Assembly (NCBI GenBank): GCA_023402505.1
Contig: JAEYGD010000450.1
Coordinates: 1-9,739 of the forward strand
Length of the DNA stretch: 9,739 bases
DNA from: Actinomycetes bacterium
Lineage (GTDB): Bacteria > Actinomycetota > Actinomycetes > Mycobacteriales > Micromonosporaceae
Direction: 5' to 3'
Under the pieces are notes generated by a model. The model saw nothing but the letters and a program-made list of their open reading frames with translations. It searched no databases and was not told the origin of the DNA. A program made the translations under genes and the position numbers. Of the stretch, positions 1 through 5,686 are shown in pieces; positions within the stretch are counted from its first letter, which is position 1; each line of letters opens with the position of its first letter.

Positions 1-661
1 GTCCGGGAGGCTCCGGACCTCGCGTCGTCGGGTCGGCCAGCAGGCGTACGCCGAGCCGGCCCAGGCCGTACACGTCCGCGCGGGTGTCCACGACGGCCAG
101 CGGATCGTCCTGCTCGGGGGCCATGTAGCCGGGCGTGCCCGCCCGGGCGGTGAGCCCGGACGCGGCGGCGAGGGCCTTGGCCAGCCCCAGGTCGGCGATG
201 AGCACCCGTTCGCCGTCCAGACCGGAGGCGAACAGGATGTTGCCGGGTGTCAGGTCCCGGTGCACCACGCCGTGCCGGTGCAGGACCGCCACCCCGTCGG
301 CGACCTCGCCGAGCAGCGCCACGGCCGCCGGGACCGGTAGCGGGCCCCCGGCCAGCCGGTCCCGCAGGCTCCCGCCGTCCGCCCAGGCCAGCACGGCGTA
401 CGGCCGGCCGTCGGGCAGTTCCCCCACGCCGTGCACCCGCACCAGCCGTGGGTGGTCGAGCCGCCGCAGCAGCCGGGCCTCGTCCAGGAAGCGTTCCCGG
501 ACCCGCAGGTCGTGGCTCCAGTTCTCGGCCAGCACCTTGATCGCGACCCGGGAGTCCAGGACGGCGTCGTGGCCGAGCCAGACGGTCGCGAAGGAACCCG
601 TGCCGAGCAGCCGCTCGATCCGGTACGCGCCGATCCGGCCCGGAGTGCCCACCGGTGTCAC
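1..661 (-). CDS. Serine/threonine protein kinase, N-terminal part (runs off left edge)
   Basis: This frame codes for 220 residues without a stop and is cut by the window edge, so only the kinase domain up to about subdomain IX is seen. Hanks-type landmarks appear in order: glycine loop LLGTGSFATVWLG (18-30, third glycine replaced by Ala), VAIK with Lys42, an alpha-C Glu61, HRDLTPGN (134-141) with catalytic Asp136 and Asn141, DLG in place of DFG (157-159), GTPGYMAPEQ (175-184) and the subdomain IX Asp (DVYGLG, 196-201). It would phosphorylate Ser/Thr of partner proteins in the cytosol; any C-terminal membrane or sensor part lies outside. The catalytic-loop Lys is Thr138. The start is uncertain: GTG at 661 was chosen, but GTG at 667 is in frame two codons upstream and neither has a good ribosome binding site. 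A TAnnnT hexamer (TACCGT, minus strand 678-673) just upstream would suit a leaderless start at 667. It is divergent from the secreted-protein gene. The family call is firm; substrate unknown. Confidence 0.95.
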   Translation of the reverse strand, partial: MTPVGTPGRIGAYRIERLLGTGSFATVWLGHDAVLDSRVAIKVLAENWSHDLRVRERFLDEARLLRRLDHPRLVRVHGVGELPDGRPYAVLAWADGGSLRDRLAGGPLPVPAAVALLGEVADGVAVLHRHGVVHRDLTPGNILFASGLDGERVLIADLGLAKALAAASGLTARAGTPGYMAPEQDDPLAVVDTRADVYGLGRLGVRLLADPTTRGPEPPG

Positions 662-688
662 CCCCACGGTCGACGGTAGACGGAGCGA

Positions 689-715
689 CCGGCCGGCGGG
701 ATCCCCGCCGGCCGG
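689..715. repeat. Perfect 12-bp GC inverted repeat in divergent intergenic region
   Basis: The arms CCGGCCGGCGGG (689-700) and CCCGCCGGCCGG (704-715) are exact reverse complements separated by ATC. The hairpin lies 28 nt upstream of the kinase start on one strand and about 95 nt upstream of the secreted-protein start on the other. Because the flanking genes point away from it, it is not an obvious terminator for either. It could be an operator, a leader structure or a remnant terminator. The rest of 662-809 shows no clear promoter; an AAGGAG at 778-783 is too far from the ATG at 810 to serve it. Confidence 0.7.
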
Positions 716-809
716 CAGGCGGCAACCCGGTCGGAAAGCCGACGAACCGATGTGGCGGTGGCGGAGACCAACAGGACAAGGAGATCCGACCACCGACAGG
801 AGCACCACC

Positions 810-1508
810 ATGAACCGTCTCCCGTCCACCTTCCTCGCCGGCGTGCTGGCCCTGGCCACCGTCCTGCCGGTGCTGCCCGCCGCCCCGGCCTCCGCCCGGC
901 CGTCCACCGGCGCGGTCGCCGGTCGCGGCCCGGTCGCCGCCCCGCCCGCCGGTACCGTGCCGGGCCGGGCCGCCGCCCTCCCGGCTCCGGCCGGTCGGGT
1001 TCCGGCCGCCACGGCGGTGGCGCCCGGTCGTCCCGCCGCCGTCGGCGCCGGCGTCACCTCCGCCGGCGTCGAGATCCTCAGCATCCGGGGCGCCGGACCG
1101 TTCCGAATCGGGGCCGAGCTGTCCGGGCTGTCCGCCGCCGGTCTCATCGACTGGTCGGTCGAGGCGTGTGGCGGCCTGCTCCACGCCGGCGTGACCGGGG
1201 AGTGGGCCGGGGTGGTCCTGCTGGTGTTCCGGCACGGCCGGTTGGTCGAGGTGGGCACCGCCACCGTGCCACCGCGCTCGCCGGCCGGCGGTTCGGTCGG
1301 GATGTCCTTCCTGGACCTGGAGGGGATCTACGGCCGGCGCGGGTCGATGATCCGCAACGACGCCGGGACCGCGTCGGCGTACCTCGTCCGGTTCGGTGAC
1401 CGCGTCGAGCTCTACACCGGTCACCCGATCCGTACCGGTGTCGGCTACTACGCGGCCGGCCTGGCCGACCACGTCGAGCGGACGTTCCGGCAGAGCGGCG
1501 GCTGCTGA
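810..1508 (+). CDS. Secreted protein of unknown function with Ala/Pro-rich linker
   Basis: The product is 232 residues. Residues 1-29 are a typical Sec signal peptide: MNR, a hydrophobic core from about 8 to 23, and a signal peptidase I site at ASA-RP (29/30). Residues 30-82 are rich in Ala, Pro, Gly and Arg and look unstructured, a spacer or a wall-traversing stalk. Residues 83-232 form a compact domain, probably beta-rich, with PFRIGAELSGL (97-107), VGMSFLDLEGIYG (163-175), and two cysteines (Cys120 and the terminal Cys232) that could form a disulfide outside the cell. The repeated pattern of a small G-M-S helix followed by a YG turn recalls uncharacterised actinobacterial exported domains; I do not recognise a named family. 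The start at 810 has AGGAG at 798-802 at good spacing. An in-frame ATG at 750 exists but has no ribosome binding site and would bury the signal peptide. It is monocistronic, with a hairpin downstream. Confidence 0.87.
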   Translation: MNRLPSTFLAGVLALATVLPVLPAAPASARPSTGAVAGRGPVAAPPAGTVPGRAAALPAPAGRVPAATAVAPGRPAAVGAGVTSAGVEILSIRGAGPFRIGAELSGLSAAGLIDWSVEACGGLLHAGVTGEWAGVVLLVFRHGRLVEVGTATVPPRSPAGGSVGMSFLDLEGIYGRRGSMIRNDAGTASAYLVRFGDRVELYTGHPIRTGVGYYAAGLADHVERTFRQSGGC

Positions 1509-1522
1509 GTCGGCCGAAGGTC

Positions 1523-1553
1523 GCGGGGCGTCCGGCCGGTCCGGGCGCCCCGC
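1523..1553 (+). terminator. Hairpin terminator after secreted-protein gene
   Basis: GCGGGGCG (1523-1530) pairs exactly with CGCCCCGC (1546-1553). The stem continues inward through a G-U pair (1531/1545) and CCGG with CCGG (1532-1535/1541-1544), giving about 13 pairs around a 5-nt loop. It begins 14 nt after the stop codon of the secreted-protein gene. There is no T tract, as is common for actinobacterial hairpin terminators. The 3' side ends just before the padR regulatory region and may insulate it. Confidence 0.75.
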
Positions 1554-1572
1554 AATGATGTCGCGGACACAA

Positions 1573-1634
1573 GTGTGCGGCGGCACACAACAGAATGTCT
1601 GTAGACAACAGTGTGTGCCACACAGTATGGTGTG
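1573..1634 (+). promoter_or_regulatory. Cluster of TGTG/CACA inverted repeats, probable PadR operator
   Basis: Three perfect inverted repeats follow one another: GTGTGC-4 nt-GCACAC (1573-1588), TGTCT-2 nt-AGACA (1596-1607) and TGTGTG-1 nt-CACACA (1612-1624). In addition CACAC (1619-1623) pairs with GTGTG (1630-1634). PadR-family proteins are known to bind dyads of this general kind in their own promoters. The repeats overlap the predicted -35 and spacer of the promoter ahead of padR, as expected for autorepression. The stretch is also AT-richer than its surroundings. Which dyad is bound cannot be decided from sequence. Confidence 0.7.
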
Positions 1635-1638
1635 ACGC
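1602..1638 (+). promoter_or_regulatory. Predicted promoter of padR operon, probably leaderless
   Basis: TAGACA (1602-1607) matches the -35 consensus TTGACA at five of six positions. After 18 nt comes TATGGT (1626-1631), which matches TATAAT at four of six, including the conserved TA and final T. The expected transcription start falls at about 1638-1639, on or next to the padR ATG. No Shine-Dalgarno sequence precedes that ATG (GGTGTGACGC), which fits leaderless translation, common in actinomycetes. Inferred from sequence only. Confidence 0.6.
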
Positions 1639-1980
1639 ATGGCCAGCGAAGAGATCCTCCGGACCCACCTGCAGGAGCTGCGCCGGGGAACGGTCGTGGT
1701 GGCGAGCCTCATCGCGCTGCGCCGCCCCGACTACGGCTACGCGCTGCTGCAACGCCTGACCGACCACGGCTTCCCCGTCGACGCCAACACGCTCTACCCG
1801 CTGCTGCGCCGCCTCGAGGACCAGGGCCTGCTGACGAGCGAGTGGAACACCGAGGAGACCCGGCCGCGCAAGTTCTACCGGACCAGCCCCGACGGCGAGT
1901 CCGTGCTCGACCGGCTCCTCACCGACCTCGCCGCCGTCCAGACCTCCATGACCACCCTGCTCGAAGGAGTCGACCGATGA
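1639..1980 (+). CDS. PadR family transcriptional repressor
   Basis: The product is 113 residues, the usual size of short (subfamily 2) PadR regulators. The N-terminal winged helix-turn-helix covers about residues 12-85: LRRGTVVVASLIAL, DYGYALLQRL (31-40), the recognition segment VDANTLYPLLRRLEDQGLL (47-65) with its family-typical NTLYPLLRRLE, and the wing ending in RKFYRTSPDGE. Residues about 86-113 form the single C-terminal dimerisation helix. It acts as a dimeric cytosolic DNA-binding repressor, probably on its own promoter through the CACA/TGTG dyads immediately upstream. The ATG at 1639 was chosen because the predicted -10 lies exactly seven bases before it and the domain begins soon after. 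Its TGA overlaps the ATG of the next gene by 4 bp, implying translational coupling with a HAAS-type membrane partner. The inducing signal is unknown. Confidence 0.96.
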   Translation: MASEEILRTHLQELRRGTVVVASLIALRRPDYGYALLQRLTDHGFPVDANTLYPLLRRLEDQGLLTSEWNTEETRPRKFYRTSPDGESVLDRLLTDLAAVQTSMTTLLEGVDR

Positions 1981-2927
1981 CCTCCCTGACCGACCGCTAC
2001 GTCGCCGCGACCCTGCGCTCGGTGCCCGCCGCCCGGCGCGAGGAGATCGCCACCGAGCTGCGCGCCTCGATCGAGGACATGATCGAGGGCCGCGCCGCCG
2101 CCGGGGAGGACACCACCGCCGCCGAGCGGGAGGTCCTCACCGAGCTGGGCGACCCCGCCCGGCTCGCCGCCCGCTACGCCGACCGCCGCCTGCAACTCAT
2201 CGGCCCGACCTACTACCTGGCCTGGGAACGGCTGCTGAAGCTCCTGCTCAGCTTCGTGCCGGCCACGGTCGGCGTCCTGGTCGGCCTGCTGGCGGCGACC
2301 GACGGAGACAACCCGGGCGGCGCCGTCGGCGAGGGCATCGCCGCCGCCCTCAACGTGGCCGTCCACGTCGCGTTCTGGGTCACCCTGGTCTTCGCGGTGC
2401 TGGAGTGGACCAACACCCGGGTCGACCTGCCCGGCTGGAACGTCGACCAGCTCCCGGAAGGACCGGTCGACCGGCAGATCAGCCTGACCGACACCGCCGC
2501 GTCGATCGGCTTCCTGACCCTGTTCATCGTCTACCTGCCGCTGCAGCACTTCCGGTCGTTCGTCCCCACCGACGGCGACCGGAACCTGCCGATCCTCGAC
2601 CCGGCGCTGTGGAGCTTCTGGCTGCCCTTCCTGATGGCCGTGCTGGTCGCCACCGTGGGCCTGGAGATCGTCAAGTACCGGGCCGGACGCTGGACCTGGC
2701 CGCTGGTCGGGGTGAACGCGGTGCTCAACCTCGCCTTCGCCGCTCCGGTGATCTGGCTGATGTCGACCGACCGGCTACTCAACCCCGACTTCGTGGCCCG
2801 CTTCGGCTGGCTCGGCGAGGACGACAACCTGAACGTCGTCGCCGCGATCGTGGTGGCCGGCACGGTCCTGGTCGCCGTCTGGGACACCGCGGAGAGCGCC
2901 CTCAAGGCGTACCGCGCCCGCCGCTGA
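1977..2927 (+). CDS. HAAS (DUF1700-like) domain membrane protein, PadR partner
   Basis: The product is 316 residues. Residues 1-70 are a helical cytosolic domain of the HAAS/permease-prefix type: RYVAATLRSVPAARREEIATE, then AEREVLTELGDPARLAARYADR, where the LGDP..LA..Y signature is diagnostic. About six membrane segments follow (near 87-107, 122-143, 174-190, 209-231, 240-262 and 286-302), with a polar loop at 144-170. HAAS-type proteins are classically encoded right after PadR regulators and are thought to transmit a membrane or envelope signal to them, though the mechanism is poorly known. The start at 1977 follows from the ATGA overlap with padR and from the domain beginning there; the open frame continues upstream only as a shadow of padR. 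The operon ends at the hairpin 11 nt downstream. Transport activity is not indicated: no ATPase or known transporter motif is visible. Confidence 0.87.
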   Translation: MTSLTDRYVAATLRSVPAARREEIATELRASIEDMIEGRAAAGEDTTAAEREVLTELGDPARLAARYADRRLQLIGPTYYLAWERLLKLLLSFVPATVGVLVGLLAATDGDNPGGAVGEGIAAALNVAVHVAFWVTLVFAVLEWTNTRVDLPGWNVDQLPEGPVDRQISLTDTAASIGFLTLFIVYLPLQHFRSFVPTDGDRNLPILDPALWSFWLPFLMAVLVATVGLEIVKYRAGRWTWPLVGVNAVLNLAFAAPVIWLMSTDRLLNPDFVARFGWLGEDDNLNVVAAIVVAGTVLVAVWDTAESALKAYRARR

Positions 2928-2937
2928 CGCACCGCAC

Positions 2938-2977
2938 CGACCGGCCCGGCCCCGCACCCCGCGGGCCGGGCCGGTCG
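2938..2977 (+). terminator. Perfect 15-bp hairpin terminator after padR operon
   Basis: The arms at 2938-2952 and 2963-2977 are exact reverse complements (15 pairs, 14 of them G-C) around a 10-nt loop. The stem starts 11 nt after the stop codon of the HAAS gene. No T tract follows. It separates the padR operon from the lemA cluster. Confidence 0.82.
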
Positions 2978-3007
2978 CGTCCGCCCCACCGGTCGTCGGG
3001 CCGGAAG

Positions 3008-3037
3008 CCGACAGGCCCGGCACGGCGACCGTACGAT
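3008..3037 (+). promoter_or_regulatory. Predicted promoter of the lemA cluster
   Basis: TACGAT (3032-3037) matches the -10 consensus at four of six with the conserved TA and T. CCGACA (3008-3013), 18 nt upstream, matches the -35 at four of six. The start would be near 3044, giving a leader of about 32 nt that contains the GAGGGAG ribosome binding site (3064-3070). This is the only convincing promoter-like site between the upstream terminator and lemA. Confidence 0.45.
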
Positions 3038-3075
3038 GATCAGCAGGAAGGCCGACACGAACCGAGGGAGCGGCC

Positions 3076-3672
3076 GTGGAACTGATCATCGGACTGGTGT
3101 GTCTCGTCCTGGTCGTCGCGGTGGTGGGCGGCTACGGCGTATCCGTCTACAACGGCCTGGTACGCGCCCGCAACGCCTACCGCAACGCGTTCGCCCAGAT
3201 CGACGTGCAACTCGTCCGCCGGCACGACCTGATCCCCAACCTGGTCGAGACGGCCAAGGGATACCTCAAGCACGAGCGGGAGACGCTGGAGGCGGTGATC
3301 GCCGCGCGGACCGCCGCCGTGAACGCGCAGGCCGCCGCCGCCGCGGCCCCCGGCGAGCCGACCGCCATGCGGCAGCTCAGCGGCGCGGAGAACGCGCTCA
3401 CCGCCACCCTGGGCCGGCTGTTCGCGCTCTCCGAGGCGTACCCGGACCTGAAGGCGAACCAGAACATGATGCAGCTGTCGGAAGAGCTGACGTCGACGGA
3501 GAACCGGGTGGCCTTCGCCCGGCAGGCGTACAACGACGCGGTCATGGCGTACAACAACAAGCGCGAGGTGTTCCCCTCCAGTGTGGTGGCGGGGATGTTC
3601 TCGTTCGGGCCGGCCGAGCTGTTCCAGCCGGACGACCCGCAGCAGCGCCAGGCCCCGCAGGTCTCGTTCTGA
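3076..3672 (+). CDS. lemA: LemA family membrane-anchored protein
   Basis: The product is 198 residues, normal for LemA. An N-terminal membrane anchor (about residues 2-24) carries only a few residues before it, so the bulk is likely outside the cytoplasm. The rest is the long helical hairpin of the family: YNGLVRARNAYRNAFAQIDVQLVRRHDLIPNLVETAKGY around 25-63 contains the hallmark Q-L-x-R-R-x-D-L-I-P-N-L. AFARQAYNDAVMAYN (150-164) is the second conserved stretch. The family is of unknown biochemical function and is often encoded beside M48 peptidases, as here. Start: GTG at 3076, supported by GAGGGAG five bases upstream. An Ala-rich turn (84-90) joins the two helices. Only one base separates its stop from the peptidase ATG, so the two are surely co-translated. 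A scaffold or cofactor role for the protease is plausible but inferred. Confidence 0.95.
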   Translation: MELIIGLVCLVLVVAVVGGYGVSVYNGLVRARNAYRNAFAQIDVQLVRRHDLIPNLVETAKGYLKHERETLEAVIAARTAAVNAQAAAAAAPGEPTAMRQLSGAENALTATLGRLFALSEAYPDLKANQNMMQLSEELTSTENRVAFARQAYNDAVMAYNNKREVFPSSVVAGMFSFGPAELFQPDDPQQRQAPQVSF

Positions 3673-3673
3673 G

Positions 3674-5686
3674 ATGAACTTCTTCGAGCGCCAGCGTCAG
3701 GTCCGGCGACTGTCGGTACGGCTGGTGCTGCTGTTCGCCCTCGCCGTGGTCGGCATCGTGGCGGTGGTCGACCTGGCCGTGGTCCTGGCGTTCAACGCCA
3801 CCACCGGCGGCACCGGGGACCTCGTCGCGCTGATCGCCGTGGTCACCGTCGGCACCGTCGCCGCGATCGGGCTGGCCGCCCTGTTCCGTACCGTGGCGCT
3901 GCGCGGTGGCGGCGGGAAGGTGGCGCGCGAGCTGGGTGGCGTGCCGGTGCCCACGGACACCACCGACCCGGAGCTACGCCGCCTGCGCAACGTGGTGGAG
4001 GAGATGGCGCTGGCCTCCGGGGTGCCCGTGCCGGAGATCTACGTCCTGCCCGACGAGAACTCGATAAACGCCTTCGCCGCCGGCTGGGCACCGTCCGACG
4101 CGGCCGTGGCCGTCACCCGTGGTGCGCTGCGCCGGCTCAACCGCGACGAGCTGCAGGGCGTCATCGCCCACGAGTTCAGCCACGTCGTCAACGGCGACAT
4201 GCGGCTCAACATCCGGCTCATGGGCCTGCTGTTCGGCATCCTGTTCCTGGCGGTGATCGGCCGGGGCCTGCTGCGCGCCGGCGTACTCAGCGGCGGCCGC
4301 AACCGCGGCGGTGGCGGTGGTGGCGGGGCGAACCCGCTGCCGCTGGTCGGGATCGCCATGCTGGCCGCCGGTTACATCGGCGTGCTCGCCGGGCGGCTCA
4401 TCCAGGCGTCGGTTTCCCGGCAGCGGGAGTACCTGGCCGACGCCTCCGCGGTGCAGTACACCCGGCAGACCCGGGGCATCGCCGGCGCGCTCAAGAAGAT
4501 CGGCGGGCTCACCGAGGGGTCCGAGCTGAAGGCGCCGAAGCGGGACGAGGTCGGTCACATGCTCTTCGGCGAGGCCGCCCGGGCGTCCTGGTTCGCCACC
4601 CATCCCCCGCTGGTCGACCGGATCCGCGCCCTGGAGCCCTCGTTCGACCCGGGTGAGCTGCGCCGGCTGTCCCAGCGCTGGGCCACGCAGCCGCCGTCGG
4701 GCCGGCAGGAGGACGCGGCGCTTGGCCTGGCCCCCCGCACCGCGCAACCGCACCCACCGGACGGCCGCACCCCCGGCCCGGCCGGACCGGGCCGCTCCGC
4801 CCGGGCCGGCGGCCCGCCGACGGACCTGCCCGCGGCCGGTACGCGGATCCGGGTCACCCCGGCCGAGGTGCCGGGCCGGGTGGCCGCCCCCACCCCCACC
4901 GACCACACCCACGCCGCCGCCCTGCTCGACCGCATCCCCGACGCGCTGCTCGACCGCGCCCGCAACCGGGAAGCGGCCGTACCCCTGCTGCTCGGTCTGC
5001 TGCTCAGCGGCGAACCGCCGGTGCGGCGGCAGCAGTACGCCGCCATCGCCGAACGGCACGGCCCGGGACTGGCCGACGCCGCCCGCCGCGAGGCGGAGGC
5101 GCTCGCCCCGCTGCACCCGATGCTCAGGCTGCCCCTGGCCGAGGTGACCTTCCCCGCCCTGCGCGACCGTCCGGCCGCCGAGCTGGAGGAGCTGCTGGCG
5201 GCCGTGTTCACCCTGATCCACGCCGACGACGCGATCGACGTGTCCGAGTACTGCCTGTCCCGGCTGCTGCTGGCCGAGCTGGCGGAGTCGCTGCGGCCGG
5301 ACTCCCGCTGGCGCACCGACCGGCGGCGGCTCACCGACGCCCACTCGGCGGCAGCCGCCCTGCTGTCCGTCCTCGCCCAGGTCGGGCACACCGAACGGGA
5401 CTCCGCCGAACGGGCCTTCCGGGCCGGCCTCGACGTGCTGCGGCCCGGCGCCGCCCTGCCGTACGCCCCGCCGGAGAACGGCGTGCTGGCCCTGGAGACC
5501 GCCTGGCCGGTGCTGGCCGGGCTGCGGCCGGAGGACAAGCAACGGCTGGTGACCGCGACCGTCGCGGTGATCAGCCAGGACGGGACGATGACCGTGCCCG
5601 AGATCGAACTGCTCCGGACGATCTGCGGGCTGCTGCACTGCCCACTGCCGCCGCTGGCCGGCGAGATGACATCCTCAGCAGGATGA
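3674..5686 (+). CDS. M48 (HtpX-like) membrane metallopeptidase with C-terminal TerB-like extension
   Basis: The product is 670 residues, over twice the roughly 290 of HtpX. Two membrane segments lie near 13-40 and 48-71. The zinc motif HEFSH gives His166, Glu167 and His170. Two further hydrophobic segments (180-200, 222-245) flank seven consecutive glycines (212-218). The third zinc ligand is Glu252 in QREYLADASAV, followed by the conserved ATHPPLVDRI (308-317). It should cleave membrane or misfolded envelope proteins, active site facing the cytosol as in HtpX. Residues about 335-410 are a Pro/Gly/Ala-rich linker. Residues 411-670 are helical and TerB-like: AAVFTLIHADDAIDVSEY (about 509-526) and VAVISQDGTMTVPEIELLRTIC share the acidic-loop pattern. 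Similar long M48 proteins beside LemA exist in other bacteria. The ATG at 3674 lies 1 nt after lemA; no strong ribosome site, so translational coupling is likely. The stop overlaps the histidine kinase ATG by 4 bp. Confidence 0.94.
   Translation: MNFFERQRQVRRLSVRLVLLFALAVVGIVAVVDLAVVLAFNATTGGTGDLVALIAVVTVGTVAAIGLAALFRTVALRGGGGKVARELGGVPVPTDTTDPELRRLRNVVEEMALASGVPVPEIYVLPDENSINAFAAGWAPSDAAVAVTRGALRRLNRDELQGVIAHEFSHVVNGDMRLNIRLMGLLFGILFLAVIGRGLLRAGVLSGGRNRGGGGGGGANPLPLVGIAMLAAGYIGVLAGRLIQASVSRQREYLADASAVQYTRQTRGIAGALKKIGGLTEGSELKAPKRDEVGHMLFGEAARASWFATHPPLVDRIRALEPSFDPGELRRLSQRWATQPPSGRQEDAALGLAPRTAQPHPPDGRTPGPAGPGRSARAGGPPTDLPAAGTRIRVTPAEVPGRVAAPTPTDHTHAAALLDRIPDALLDRARNREAAVPLLLGLLLSGEPPVRRQQYAAIAERHGPGLADAARREAEALAPLHPMLRLPLAEVTFPALRDRPAAELEELLAAVFTLIHADDAIDVSEYCLSRLLLAELAESLRPDSRWRTDRRRLTDAHSAAAALLSVLAQVGHTERDSAERAFRAGLDVLRPGAALPYAPPENGVLALETAWPVLAGLRPEDKQRLVTATVAVISQDGTMTVPEIELLRTICGLLHCPLPPLAGEMTSSAG

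Noticed and set aside
698..705. GGGATCCC palindrome inside the divergent hairpin
   Set aside because: An 8-bp palindrome that cannot form together with the 12-bp arms and does not extend; a by-product of the larger inverted repeat.
135..809. Upstream extension of the secreted-protein frame by 225 codons
   Set aside because: This part is antisense to the Ser/Thr kinase, has shadow-type composition, and the true start at 810 has both a ribosome binding site and a signal peptide.
1611..1976. Upstream extension of the HAAS protein frame by 122 codons
   Set aside because: It overlaps padR in another frame; its composition is low-complexity and the HAAS domain begins exactly at the ATGA overlap.
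3974..5638. 554-codon open frame on the minus strand
   Set aside because: Antisense to the M48 peptidase, dominated by Gly, Gln and Arg, with no domain; a GC-skew shadow.
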